Assembly (NCBI RefSeq): GCF_021295345.1
Contig: NZ_JAIMJB010000012.1
Span: forward strand, 62,001-126,000
Direction of reading: 5' to 3'
Source of the DNA: Motilimonas eburnea
Lineage (GTDB): Bacteria > Pseudomonadota > Gammaproteobacteria > Enterobacterales > CBDFNC01
Length of the DNA: 64,000 nucleotides
Positions within the stretch are counted from its first letter, which is position 1. Every line of letters starts with the position of its first letter. Positions 33,745 to 43,215 of this stretch are shown here, piece after piece. The translations under genes and the position numbers were made by a program. The notes beneath the pieces are model-generated. The model was not told the DNA's origin. It was given only the letters and a program-made list of their open reading frames with translations, and did no database searches.

Positions 33745-36591
33745 CTACTGAGAATGGCGGCTTTGCTGCCACTTATCGAGATCCGTTACCTTAGTTGAGC
33801 CAGTTAACTCAGCCAAAGGTGATTCAACAAATTGACTGCCTCTCACTTGAATTAAGAACTGCTCATTATCTTTACCCAGCACCATACTTTGATACAAGTC
33901 TTGCACTTGTTTCAACGTCGTCTGCTCGATCAAAGCTATACGTTTAGCCTTGGTATTCAAATCGGCCTTTTGGTCATCCCATTGTCCTTGAATATAGCCA
34001 AACTCTTCACCAAGATTACTTGGTTTTTTCTGGTAGTTGGCGATGTGCGCTTGTTTGATTTTGGCAAATTCGCCTTGATCATAGTCAGCCAACTTTTTAG
34101 CAAATTGTTGAATAAAGAAGTCATAACGCTGTTTTAAATGCTTAGGCCCCTGCTCTGGGCTTTGGGTAAACAAACCAAAGGCGGCATAGTCATCCACAGG
34201 GAAGCTCAAGGTAAAAGGGGAATAAGACAATTGATCTTGAGTGCGGATCAAATCATAAAAGTCCGAGTAGGCAATTTTATTGAGTAATTCAGCTTGCACT
34301 TGCCCCGCTTCACCGGCCTTGGTCGAGATAAAAATATATGCCAAAGCAGCATCGCCCATTTCACTGGCCAATGACCAGGCTAAACGCTGGTTTGGCTGCG
34401 GCGTAATGCGTGTCAGCTTATAAAAGTCTGGTTTAGCAATCGGGGCACGTTTAACGACTTGCTGTTGCAAGGCGATAGCTTGCTTACTGGTAAAGTTACC
34501 CGTCACTAGCATACGCAGTGCGCTTTGGCTAAACATGTCATCACGCAATTGGGTTAACTGAGCTAAGCTCACCTTATCTAACTCAGTCAGTAAGGTTTGG
34601 TCTGACCACGAGGGTAAACGCACCAGATTACGAAACTCAGCAAATGCCAGCGACATACTTTGATCTTTCAGCTTGTTTTCGATTAAACGGCGAATTTCTA
34701 CTTTCGCCAAATCTAACGCTTGCTGACTAAATTTCGCCGATTTCACCGTATCAAGCAGAGTCAGCATGAGTTCACTTTGCTTATCGCTAAAGCCCCCCGT
34801 CGTGAATAACAAGCCATTGCTGGTTGTGACCGACAAGGATAAATTCGCCTCACCCGCTTCATAACTTAACCCAACCAGCTGCTTGGCTAGGATCTCATTG
34901 AGCAAGGCCCCTGTAATACGTTGCTGCGCACTGCGATCCAATAAATCATTATTGAGCTCTACGGCAATGCTGCCCTTTGGCTCTTGGAAGAACGCACTTT
35001 GCTTAAACCACAATGACAAACCCGGTTGCTTAACTAATTCTACTGCTTGTTGCTGATGTTCAGGCTTTACGATGGATTTGTCTTCCGGCAACCAGCGGTT
35101 ACCTTCGGGTAAATGCATGGCTTTAGTCAACACAGGTAATTGCTGCTGCCATTGTTTCATTCGGCTTGCGCTAATAGGGGCAACACGATAGCTATCACCA
35201 TAGGAATACAACACCTTGTCACCCACGACTTCAGGGTGAGCCACAAAGAGTCGCACTCGCTCGGGCGTGAGGTAGCTCAATGTTTGCTTGACGAGTTCAG
35301 GATTAAACCCATCAAGGCGAAACGGCGCAGAGATCACTTCTTCAGTGGGCAAACTGAGCATATTGGCCACCAGCACCATGCTGTAACTAAATCCGCCTTT
35401 TTTTGGTAGATACGCAAAACTGTTGGTGAGACTTTGCTCCAAGGCTTGATATTGTGCTTGGGTAACACCGGTTTGCTTGATTAACTCAATGTAGGCAAAC
35501 GTGGCCGCAATGATCTTATCTTGCTGGCGTACCCCAGCATCGGTCAGCTGAAATTGAACCGTCATGCTACTGTCAGTAGGGCTATAACGGGCATCAAAGC
35601 CCGCCATTAACGACTCAATTAAGCCCGCTTGCTGCAGATAATCGGACAAGGTGCCGCTGCGATCTGAGCCTAAAATACGCGAAACAAAAATGCCCGGTTT
35701 GTAGGGGTAAAACTCGGCAAAGCTGGGCATAACAAAGCTCATTTTTAATACCTTGATGTCAGAGCTTGGTTTGAGGCTTGCCTCGATCGCCAGCTCTTTT
35801 TCGGTCACCAAGGGCGCGAGGATCAAAGGCGTTTTCGCATCTCGATTGGGGATCTGAGTTAAATACTGTTTGGCTAACTGCTCTTGAGTGGCTAGATCTC
35901 GCGGCCCATACAGCACCGCCTTCATTAAATTAGCGCTGTAGTAAGCATTAAAAAAGGTCACCAGTTCGTCTTGTAACTTACTGCCGGGCTTATCTTTTAA
36001 GGTTTCCAAATCGCCCGTACTAAAGCGTGACATGGGATGGTCAGGGTTAAGGGTAAATCGCTCAAGGGCGTATAACTTGCGACCATCATGACCTTTATAA
36101 GTCTGCTGCTCAGCATTGACCGTGCTGCGCTCTTTGTCGGCATAGTGCTCATCCAATAGCGGTGCTCGCATGACATCGCCTAAACGATCAAGTGCCTCAC
36201 CATAAACCTTGTCATTCACTTCAAAACCATAGACGGTGCGATCTTGAGCGGTATAGGCGTTGGTATAGCCGCCATTTAACCGCATAAACTTACTGTAATC
36301 ATTAATTTCAGGGTAACGCTCAGAGCCCAAAAACAGCATGTGCTCGAGATAGTGGGCTAAGCCCAGTTGAGTGTCGGGATTATGCATACTACCAACAGGA
36401 ACGGCGATGGTGGCAGCGCTGTTTTTGGCACTCGGGTCAGATACCAACAACACCTCTAATTGGTTATCTAAGGTGATGACCTTATAATCGCGATCATCAT
36501 TGGGGCTGGTAATAATCTGCGCCTGTAATGGCGCAATCAATAAACAGCAACATAACAGCAGAAAACGGCTAGGTGCTAACACGAATCTCAT
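33745..36591 (-). CDS. ptrA: Pitrilysin-family zinc metallopeptidase (M16, protease III-like)
   Basis: A 948-residue periplasmic oligopeptidase. The ATG at 36591 follows GAGG at 8 nt and opens a signal peptide ending APLQA. The inverted zinc motif HxxEH is in HYLEHMLFLGSERYP, with the distal Glu downstream in NAEQQTYKG. Four M16 half-domains follow, the later ones inactive, as in pitrilysin and insulinase. Length fits protease III (about 960). It degrades small peptides in the periplasm. Single gene. Confidence 0.9.
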   Translation of the reverse strand: MRFVLAPSRFLLLCCCLLIAPLQAQIITSPNDDRDYKVITLDNQLEVLLVSDPSAKNSAATIAVPVGSMHNPDTQLGLAHYLEHMLFLGSERYPEINDYSKFMRLNGGYTNAYTAQDRTVYGFEVNDKVYGEALDRLGDVMRAPLLDEHYADKERSTVNAEQQTYKGHDGRKLYALERFTLNPDHPMSRFSTGDLETLKDKPGSKLQDELVTFFNAYYSANLMKAVLYGPRDLATQEQLAKQYLTQIPNRDAKTPLILAPLVTEKELAIEASLKPSSDIKVLKMSFVMPSFAEFYPYKPGIFVSRILGSDRSGTLSDYLQQAGLIESLMAGFDARYSPTDSSMTVQFQLTDAGVRQQDKIIAATFAYIELIKQTGVTQAQYQALEQSLTNSFAYLPKKGGFSYSMVLVANMLSLPTEEVISAPFRLDGFNPELVKQTLSYLTPERVRLFVAHPEVVGDKVLYSYGDSYRVAPISASRMKQWQQQLPVLTKAMHLPEGNRWLPEDKSIVKPEHQQQAVELVKQPGLSLWFKQSAFFQEPKGSIAVELNNDLLDRSAQQRITGALLNEILAKQLVGLSYEAGEANLSLSVTTSNGLLFTTGGFSDKQSELMLTLLDTVKSAKFSQQALDLAKVEIRRLIENKLKDQSMSLAFAEFRNLVRLPSWSDQTLLTELDKVSLAQLTQLRDDMFSQSALRMLVTGNFTSKQAIALQQQVVKRAPIAKPDFYKLTRITPQPNQRLAWSLASEMGDAALAYIFISTKAGEAGQVQAELLNKIAYSDFYDLIRTQDQLSYSPFTLSFPVDDYAAFGLFTQSPEQGPKHLKQRYDFFIQQFAKKLADYDQGEFAKIKQAHIANYQKKPSNLGEEFGYIQGQWDDQKADLNTKAKRIALIEQTTLKQVQDLYQSMVLGKDNEQFLIQVRGSQFVESPLAELTGSTKVTDLDKWQQSRHSQ

Positions 36592-36740
36592 CAAGTAAAC
36601 CTCAAATTAGTGACCAGCCTTCATGTTAACGTAAATCAACCCCAGCTCAAGCGCTGACTGTGCAATTTAACGTAAAGACCTAAGCGAGTTTTTGACGCTT
36701 TGGTTTACAATTAAGTCACCCCTACTGATTGGAGTTAGCC

Positions 36741-37079
36741 ATGGTCGCTATTCACAAATCCTTATTAACCCGTTTAGTCCTCTTCTTTGTTGGCAGTTTG
36801 CTGCTGGCAGGGCAAGTACATGCCAAAAACGACAAGCATGACAAACAGCAAAAGGTCTTGCCCCCAGGCCTTGAGAAAAAAGTAGATAGAGGGGGAGAAC
36901 TACCGCCCGGCTGGAAAAAAAAGCTACGCCGAGGTGATATCCTAGATTGGGATATTTACCGTTTCGGACACAAGCGCCCAGGCAACAAAAATGATAAATA
37001 TGAATGGATCGACATAGACAACGACACCATTAAGGTGATTAAAAATACCCGTGAAATTGTTGATATACTGTCACGCTAA
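36741..37079 (+). CDS. Exported RcnB/CigR-like small protein
   Basis: A 112-residue protein. ATG 36741 follows GGAG at 6 nt; an upstream TTG frame is rejected. A signal peptide (LVLFFVGSLLLAGQVHA) is followed by a Lys-rich stretch with the PPGLEKKVDRGGELPPGWKKKL repeat that marks the RcnB/CigR group of periplasmic proteins. It ends with a short beta region (DTIKVIKNTREIVDIL). Function unknown. The acyltransferase gene begins 21 bp later, so they may be co-transcribed. Confidence 0.7.
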   Translation: MVAIHKSLLTRLVLFFVGSLLLAGQVHAKNDKHDKQQKVLPPGLEKKVDRGGELPPGWKKKLRRGDILDWDIYRFGHKRPGNKNDKYEWIDIDNDTIKVIKNTREIVDILSR

Positions 37080-37100
37080 CGGATTAGCATTGAGTTAACG

Positions 37101-38141
37101 ATGGCGCCATCAAGCAAGTCGAACCTATTTTTTATTGATTTTTTGCGCTGTATTGCCGCCATCGCCGTTGTGGCCATTCATGTGCTCGGGCCTTGGCGTG
37201 AGCAATTTGGCATAGTTGATGAAAACCAATGGCTCGCGGCTGTCAGTTATAACGGCCTGTTACGTTGGGCGGTGCCGGTATTTTTTATGATCAGTGGCGC
37301 CTTGCTTATCACCCATCAGATCACGGCCCAATCACCATTTGATTGCCACCATTACATTAAGCGCCGCGTAGTTAAAGTGCTGTTACCTTTTGTCATATGG
37401 AGCCTGATCTACGCCATGATAGGTGGCATGGATACCACGGGTTGGCACTGGGAGCAAACTCGCACCCTCTTAAGCCAAGCCAACAATCATCCGACTTGGT
37501 ACCACCTTTGGTTCTTTTATTCATTCATCCCAATGTACTTTGTCATTCCCTTGCTGGCCCCTGTGCTCAGGCAAATGGCTGAACAAAGAATTAAATTCTT
37601 ACTGTACGCTTGGTTTGCTCTAACGCTACTCCATTGGCTGGAAGTGGACACTGTGCTGCGCCAACCTTTGCTGCTTTACAGTGGCTATTTAGTGCTGGGC
37701 TGGTATTTAATCAATCGAAATAACCGCGATGACCTGCCCTTATGGTTTTGGGCAGGGGGGGCAATGCTGGTATTTAATCTGGTGGGTACTTGGCAGCTTA
37801 GTCACGAGCACGGTCGATACGCCATCTTCTTTATGGGTTATAAGAGCTTTAATACGGCCATTATTGCCGCAATGGTGTTTGTCTTAGCTCAGGCTTATGC
37901 CGATATGATCGCAGGTAAGTTGAGGCAGGGGATCAGCCTGGTCGCCCGTTATAGCTTCGGCATTTACTTAATTCATCCCCTGTTTTTAATTCCAATACGC
38001 AATATCGAAGCGGGATATTACACCTGGTTTGCGAGTAATTGGCTGGCCATCCCGTTACTGACGCTGATAGTCGTTTTGCTCTCGCTCCTTAGTAGCATGA
38101 TGTTAGCCAAACTGCCCTTGTTACAAAAACTGGTCCCCTGA
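37101..38141 (+). CDS. Acyltransferase 3 family integral membrane protein
   Basis: A 346-residue protein with about ten hydrophobic helices. The N-terminal FFIDFLRCIAAIAVVAIHVLG, with the family histidine, and VPVFFMISGALL identify the acyltransferase-3 (OafA/WecH) family, which moves acyl groups, often acetyl, onto sugars at the cytoplasmic membrane. The acceptor cannot be told; WecH-type acetylation of an envelope polysaccharide is one option. It is convergent with dtd, with only 5 bp between the genes. Confidence 0.85.
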   Translation: MAPSSKSNLFFIDFLRCIAAIAVVAIHVLGPWREQFGIVDENQWLAAVSYNGLLRWAVPVFFMISGALLITHQITAQSPFDCHHYIKRRVVKVLLPFVIWSLIYAMIGGMDTTGWHWEQTRTLLSQANNHPTWYHLWFFYSFIPMYFVIPLLAPVLRQMAEQRIKFLLYAWFALTLLHWLEVDTVLRQPLLLYSGYLVLGWYLINRNNRDDLPLWFWAGGAMLVFNLVGTWQLSHEHGRYAIFFMGYKSFNTAIIAAMVFVLAQAYADMIAGKLRQGISLVARYSFGIYLIHPLFLIPIRNIEAGYYTWFASNWLAIPLLTLIVVLLSLLSSMMLAKLPLLQKLVP

Positions 38142-38146
38142 CAAGC

Positions 38147-38584
38147 TTATACCTGCAGCCAAAAAGTCACCGGGCCATCATTGGTGAGTTGAACTTGCAT
38201 ATCAGCAGCAAACACCCCATTTTGAGTGTTCACTCCCGCGTTTTTGCAACACCTTGTAAAGTAATCATACAATTGCTCAGCCTCTTGCGGATCCGCGCCA
38301 CGAGAAAAGCCCGCACGGGTGCCTTTTTTGGTGTCGGCAGCAAGGGTAAATTGCGATACCACCAGCACACTGCCGCCAACTTGCGCCACGTTTAAATTCA
38401 TCTTACCTTGCTCATCGCTAAACACACGATAGGCCAACACCTTTTCACACAGGCGCTTGGCTTTAGCTTGGTCGTCGCCTTTTTCGACACCAAGTAAGAT
38501 CAGTAAACCTTGGTCAATGGCGCCCGTCACTTGTTGTTCCACTGTGACACTTGCGCTGCTAACCCTTTGAATGAGAGCGATCAT
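38147..38584 (-). CDS. dtd: D-aminoacyl-tRNA deacylase
   Basis: A 145-residue enzyme that hydrolyses D-amino acids (and glycine) mischarged on tRNA. The ATG at 38584 is chosen because [18 protein letters not shown] is the conserved family start; the frame extends 15 codons upstream inside the pip gene. Diagnostic motifs are [16 protein letters not shown] and the C-terminal [11 protein letters not shown]. It overlaps the end of pip by 26 bp. In E. coli dtd follows yihY; here pip lies between them. Confidence 0.95.
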   Translation of the reverse strand: MIALIQRVSSASVTVEQQVTGAIDQGLLILLGVEKGDDQAKAKRLCEKVLAYRVFSDEQGKMNLNVAQVGGSVLVVSQFTLAADTKKGTRAGFSRGADPQEAEQLYDYFTRCCKNAGVNTQNGVFAADMQVQLTNDGPVTFWLQV

Positions 38585-39536
38585 AAATAATTTTTGCCAT
38601 GCTAGAAGTTGCTTTACACAGAGCATCAATCATACCTTGCTCCATTGCACTATGACCAGCGTTTGGCACAATTTGCAGCTGAGCCGTAGGCCAATTAGCC
38701 ACAAGGCTAGTGGCGTTTTCAAGCTTACACACCATGTCATAACGACCATGAATTATCATGGCAGGTAAATGCGCTATCTTGGCCATGTTTTGTAAGATGG
38801 GGGTTTCTATAAAGCTTTGATTAACAAAGTAGTGAGCCGAAATACGTGCCATCGATAAGGCTAGGTGAGGCTCGCCATAAGTCTCGGTAACATCTTCTTT
38901 AGCATGTAAAGTACTAATACGCCCTTCCCAGATACACCAAGCCTTAGCTGCCGCCAATCGCTCGAGCTCGTTGTCGGAAGTCAGCAACGCATGGTATTGG
39001 CCTAACCTATCTTGCGCGGCCAATTCGTGGCCAAGGGGAGTGGCAAACTCTTGGTAATAGTCAGGAAATACTTGCGCCGCACCGCCATCACCTTGATATA
39101 ACCAGTCAAAGTCTTGCGGTCTAGATAGAAAAATACCTCGTAAAATCATGCCGGTAACACGCTCAGGATAAGCTTGCGCGTACAATAAGGCTAAAGTACT
39201 GCCCCAAGAGCCGCCAAATAATAACCAAGCGTCGATGCCCAAATAATCGCGAATTTTTTCCATATCGGCGACCAAAGCTTGACTGTTGTTATCGATTAAA
39301 CTGGCATGGGGAGTCGAACGGCCACAACCACGCTGGTCAAATACCACAATGCGATAAATTTCAGGGTCGAAAAAACGGCGACTATCAGCACTGCTGCCCG
39401 AGCCAGGCCCGCCATGAATAAATAACACAGGGATCCCCTGACGATTGCCCGACTCTTCTACATATAAGGTGTGTAAGTCACTGACGGGTAATTGGTGCTC
39501 TGCGTAGGTCACTATGGTTGGATAAAGGGTTTTCAT
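38559..39536 (-). CDS. pip: Proline iminopeptidase
   Basis: A 325-residue alpha/beta hydrolase that releases N-terminal proline from peptides. The family signature is complete: [25 protein letters not shown], nucleophile elbow [11 protein letters not shown], and a catalytic His in NAGHSAME. Its start overlaps the yihY stop by 4 bp (ATGA type), and its end overlaps dtd, so yihY-pip-dtd form a compact operon. Confidence 0.93.
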   Translation of the reverse strand: MKTLYPTIVTYAEHQLPVSDLHTLYVEESGNRQGIPVLFIHGGPGSGSSADSRRFFDPEIYRIVVFDQRGCGRSTPHASLIDNNSQALVADMEKIRDYLGIDAWLLFGGSWGSTLALLYAQAYPERVTGMILRGIFLSRPQDFDWLYQGDGGAAQVFPDYYQEFATPLGHELAAQDRLGQYHALLTSDNELERLAAAKAWCIWEGRISTLHAKEDVTETYGEPHLALSMARISAHYFVNQSFIETPILQNMAKIAHLPAMIIHGRYDMVCKLENATSLVANWPTAQLQIVPNAGHSAMEQGMIDALCKATSSMAKIIYDRSHSKG

Positions 39537-40453
39537 AATTTTTCCTGCGGTTCTGATGGCGAGGTTAAGCCTTGATGTTTGTGATCCAGCTGGGTCAATA
39601 CACTCAGTCCCGGATAATCGCCTAACGCTGCGGTTAGCTCAGCGCCAACTAACACGATAATCCAACTTAAATATACCCAAACAAACAAAATGGGGATGGT
39701 GGCCAGCGCACCATAAATGGCTTGGTAAGAAGGAAACTGAGTAATGTAAAAAGCAAAGCCTTTTTTTGATAACTCAAACAAGATAGCCGCCACCACGGCT
39801 CCCACAATCGCATGGCGGATCTTCACACGCGTGTTGGGTACTAAGGTATACATGCCAAGAAACATTAAGGTAGAAATGGCCAAAGGCAGTAAGGCAAGCA
39901 TCTTTTGACCATGGGTTTTTAAATCAGGGTCAGTGATAAAATTCATCGACACCACATAAGAGCTCATTGCGATACTGGCTCCCGCAATCACGGGGCCTAA
40001 GGTCAACACCATCCAATACATGGCAAAGGCGCTCGCCATGTTACGTTTTTTCTTCACCCGCCAAATGTGGTTTAGATTTTGGTCGATAGCCGAAATCAAC
40101 AGCAAGGCCACAAACATCAGGGCGGTGATCCCCATTGCAGTCATTTTATTGGTGTTAGCAATAAAGCCAGTGAGGTTTTCTCTCACGGCTTCACCGGCGG
40201 CGGGCACAAAATTAGCGTAGACAAAATCCTCAATCAGCACCTGCATCTCTTGAAACACAGGAAATGCCGACATGACGGCAAACACCACAGCAAGCATGGG
40301 CACCAAAGACAATAAAGTGACATAAGCTAGATATCCGGCGGTCACTTTCACCCTGTCTTCACTGGCACGATGATAAACATGAATGGCAAATGCCAAGGCA
40401 TGGCGGCCTAAAGCCATGAATTGCTGTTGGTAATGCAGCTTCCCTGTTGACAT
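39533..40453 (-). CDS. yihY: YihY/BrkB family inner-membrane protein
   Basis: A 306-residue protein with about six transmembrane helices and the YihY family motif VTAGYLAYVTLLSLVPML near residue 35; GAxxxxxxxxxxSWIIVLVGAELTAAL is near the C-terminus. Older annotation as ribonuclease BN is wrong for this family; function is unknown. First gene of the yihY-pip-dtd unit. Confidence 0.9.
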   Translation of the reverse strand: MSTGKLHYQQQFMALGRHALAFAIHVYHRASEDRVKVTAGYLAYVTLLSLVPMLAVVFAVMSAFPVFQEMQVLIEDFVYANFVPAAGEAVRENLTGFIANTNKMTAMGITALMFVALLLISAIDQNLNHIWRVKKKRNMASAFAMYWMVLTLGPVIAGASIAMSSYVVSMNFITDPDLKTHGQKMLALLPLAISTLMFLGMYTLVPNTRVKIRHAIVGAVVAAILFELSKKGFAFYITQFPSYQAIYGALATIPILFVWVYLSWIIVLVGAELTAALGDYPGLSVLTQLDHKHQGLTSPSEPQEKL

Positions 40454-40580
40454 GACCCCACCTTAACCCGATCACAAATACAAAAAACATCAAATAATTA
40501 GCACAAAAACACCGTATTACATCATAGATGGCGTGCTTGGGTTAAGTATAATGGCATTTTCCCAGTAACTTGAGAACATT

Positions 40581-41447
40581 ATGTATTACTTAAAGAAATC
40601 GTTAATTTGTCTAGCGCTTCCTCTCGTAACCTTAACGGCTTGTGGTGGCAGTAGTGGTTCTTCTAGTACCGAGAGCAATGGTGACGTTGCTGAAATCCCA
40701 AGCTCCCAAGCGAATATCACGACCAATAACGCATCAGAATTAACCCAAGCGGTACTGAGCAATAGCAGCATAGGTAATAGTTCATCAAATATGGTCAATC
40801 TTATCTCAGATCAGATTTCACCTCGTGGAGCGGCTAGAGCTAGCCTGCTTTCAGGTAGCGAAGACTGCCCCGGCGGAGGTACTCTTAATTATGATATGGC
40901 CAACGAAACTAGCGGTAAGTTCTCGTTTAGTCACTGTGAATTATCCAGTGAGCTTTCCTTTGATGGTGGATTTAGCGTGAACGGCATCGATATCACTAAG
41001 GGCATGCTCATTAGCTATGATGCCTTTAATATGAAAATGGCGGCCAGTGCACTCAATAATTACCAAGCAATGGATGACACCATTAGTGGCACTATCCGTC
41101 TTAGCTTATTTGGCGATGCTGGTATAACTAGCGTACAAAACTTAGTACGCCAACATAATCCAAGCGGGATTAGCATTAGCTCGAACAATCTGCAAATGAG
41201 CTTTAATGGTAATAGCTTATTGCCAGATCAAGCGAGTGGCACCTTGACCCATAGTGACTATGGTAGCGTTAATCTATCAACATCAGGTGCCAGCCTGTTA
41301 CTCACTGGCGAAGCAAGTACATTAAAGGTTGAGCAACAAGGCGGTAGCTATGTACTGTCTCTTGACGAAGATAACGATGGTAACTTTGAACAAACCACAA
41401 CAACAACCAACCTTAATGCTAACGATCTAGTTTGGGCCGCCATTTAA
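40581..41447 (+). CDS. Predicted lipoprotein, paralogue of the one at 2399-3259
   Basis: A 288-residue protein with lipobox LTAC (Cys21) and a Gly/Ser-rich tether. The C-terminal third (SGTLTHSDYGSV, LLTGEASTLKVEQ, LSLDEDNDGNFEQ) matches the corresponding part of the lipoprotein 38 kb upstream; the middle regions differ. Two cysteines (EDCPGGG and FSHCEL) may form a disulfide, as may CTQGGE and FIDCREG in the paralogue. Function unknown. Its 3' end runs into the first 83-bp repeat. Confidence 0.75.
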   Translation: MYYLKKSLICLALPLVTLTACGGSSGSSSTESNGDVAEIPSSQANITTNNASELTQAVLSNSSIGNSSSNMVNLISDQISPRGAARASLLSGSEDCPGGGTLNYDMANETSGKFSFSHCELSSELSFDGGFSVNGIDITKGMLISYDAFNMKMAASALNNYQAMDDTISGTIRLSLFGDAGITSVQNLVRQHNPSGISISSNNLQMSFNGNSLLPDQASGTLTHSDYGSVNLSTSGASLLLTGEASTLKVEQQGGSYVLSLDEDNDGNFEQTTTTTNLNANDLVWAAI

Positions 41448-41454
41448 AACCACT

Positions 41455-41703
41455 CCATGCGGGCAGTGATACTGCTCGCATTCACTCTTTATCATTATTC
41501 AATCCTAATGCAATTTTAGTAGCCAAATAAAACACCCCCATGCGGGCAGAGATACTGCTCGTATGCATTCGTTCGCCTCATTCAATCCTAATATAATTTT
41601 AGTAGTCAAATAAAACACCCCCATGCGGGCAGAGATAATGCTCGTATGCATTCGTTCGCCTCATTCAATCCTAATGTAATTTTAGTAGCCACATACCTCG
41701 CTC
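41455..41703. repeat. Three 83-bp tandem repeats after the lipoprotein gene
   Basis: CCATGCGGGCAG recurs at 41455, 41538 and 41621, exactly 83 bp apart; units 2 and 3 are nearly identical and unit 1 is more diverged. Each holds TCATTCAATCCTAAT and AATTTTAGTAG. In unit 1 GCGGGCAGT / ACTGCTCGC is a 9-bp hairpin (one G-T pair), probably the transcript end of the lipoprotein gene; the hairpin is weakened in units 2 and 3. Confidence 0.88.
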
Positions 41704-41810
41704 ATCCGTATTTGACGCTTGCTTGCCATAATCTGCCATTTTTGCTCCCCGATATTGCCCACATTATTTGTTTTACTGATCAACATGTTCACTAACCCAG
41801 AGCCAACAAC

Positions 41811-43109
41811 ATGAATGATTATTATCAAGTGTCAGCCCAGCCCCCCTTACAAGGCCAAATCGATATTAGTGGCGCCAAAAATGCGGTATTACCTTTGATG
41901 GCCGCCACTTTGTTATGTAAGGGCAAATCCATCATAAATAATGTGCCACAACTGGATGATGTCGCGACCATGGCGCAGGTAATGCGTTACCTAGGCGCTA
42001 AGGTTGATCACCAAGGATCCCGTTTAACCATCGACACTCAGGCTTGCCATGGCCACCAAGCCCCTTATCATTTAGTGACCAAAATGCGCGCTTCTATTTA
42101 TGTGCTGGGGCCCTTGTTAGCCCGATATGGTCGAGCGAATGTTGCTTTACCGGGCGGCTGCGCATGGGGGCCAAGGCCAGTCGATCTTCACTTAGCAGGC
42201 ATGCAAGCACTGGCTGCTAAGGTTGAGCTAACCCATGGCAATATTCACGCCTACGCAGGGAAATTAAAAGGCGTCGATTTTACTTTTTCCACCTCATCAG
42301 TGGGCGCCACCGTTAATATGCTACTGGCATCGGTATTGGCCGAGGGCACCACACGTTTATTCAATGCGGCTATTGAACCCGAAATTGATAACCTGATTGA
42401 CCAGCTCAATGCCATGGGAGCGAACATTTTTGGCAAAGGTACCACAACCTTATGTATTGCAGGTGTTGATCAACTTGCGCCCACTGAAATCAACGCGATC
42501 CCAGATCGTATCGAGGCTGGCACCTATTTGATCGCCGCCGCCATGACTCGAGGCCGCGTTCGCCTAAACCAGGTTATTCCAGCGCATTTAACCGCATTAC
42601 TCACTAAGCTAAGTGACTGCGGCGCCGATATCCAATATGACCAAGACTCGATAACCCTTGACGCTCAACGCCAAGGGTTGCGACCCATGTCCATTAAAAC
42701 AGGGCCATATCCACAATTTGCAACGGATTTAGCACCGCAGTGGATGGCCTTGTGCGCCAGTTTGCCGGGCATTACTCAGATCACCGACCATATCTACCCC
42801 GATCGCTTTCAACATGTTGATGAGCTTAATCGCCTGGGGGCCAACATCCGGGTCAAAGGTAACAGCGCTTATATTATCGGCAGCACAAGCTTATCTGGCG
42901 CACCGGTCAACGCCTCTGACCTACGCGCAGGCGCTGCTCTCGTATTAGCCGGACTGGTGGCGAATGGCACCACTGAAGTCAGGCAAATCCATCATTTAGA
43001 CCGCGGCTATCACAATCTAGCCAGTAAACTAATGCAGCTGGGGGCCACCATACAAAGAGACGCAGATGATACGAGTGTGAATGTCACCCACCTTTCACTA
43101 TGTGGGTAG
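41811..43109 (+). CDS. murA: UDP-N-acetylglucosamine 1-carboxyvinyltransferase (MurA-type, divergent)
   Basis: A 432-residue EPSP-synthase-fold enzyme that transfers enolpyruvate from PEP to UDP-GlcNAc. Family motifs: LQGQIDISGAKNAVLPLMAA, MRASIYVLGPLLARYG and LPGGCAWGPRPVDLH, which has the catalytic Cys (the fosfomycin target) although the loop differs from the usual GGCxIGxRP. DRIEAGTYLIAAA and PQFATDLAPQ are also present. It is longer than E. coli MurA (419) and is not next to ibaG or the mla genes, where gammaproteobacterial murA usually lies, so it may be a second copy. Confidence 0.85.
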   Translation: MNDYYQVSAQPPLQGQIDISGAKNAVLPLMAATLLCKGKSIINNVPQLDDVATMAQVMRYLGAKVDHQGSRLTIDTQACHGHQAPYHLVTKMRASIYVLGPLLARYGRANVALPGGCAWGPRPVDLHLAGMQALAAKVELTHGNIHAYAGKLKGVDFTFSTSSVGATVNMLLASVLAEGTTRLFNAAIEPEIDNLIDQLNAMGANIFGKGTTTLCIAGVDQLAPTEINAIPDRIEAGTYLIAAAMTRGRVRLNQVIPAHLTALLTKLSDCGADIQYDQDSITLDAQRQGLRPMSIKTGPYPQFATDLAPQWMALCASLPGITQITDHIYPDRFQHVDELNRLGANIRVKGNSAYIIGSTSLSGAPVNASDLRAGAALVLAGLVANGTTEVRQIHHLDRGYHNLASKLMQLGATIQRDADDTSVNVTHLSLCG

Positions 43110-43121
43110 GTGAAGTGAGCC

Positions 43122-43149
43122 ACCCCCCAAGTTGAGGTAGCTTGGGGGT
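43122..43149 (+). repeat. Hairpin after murA
   Basis: ACCCCCCAAG and CTTGGGGGT pair around a 9-nt loop, without a T-run. Possible transcript end of murA. Confidence 0.5.
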
Positions 43150-43215
43150 CACCATGCTTGTCAGCACGCGAGAAGTATGAAAAGCTCTGATTTTTAATTT
43201 CCAGAGGCGCATCCC

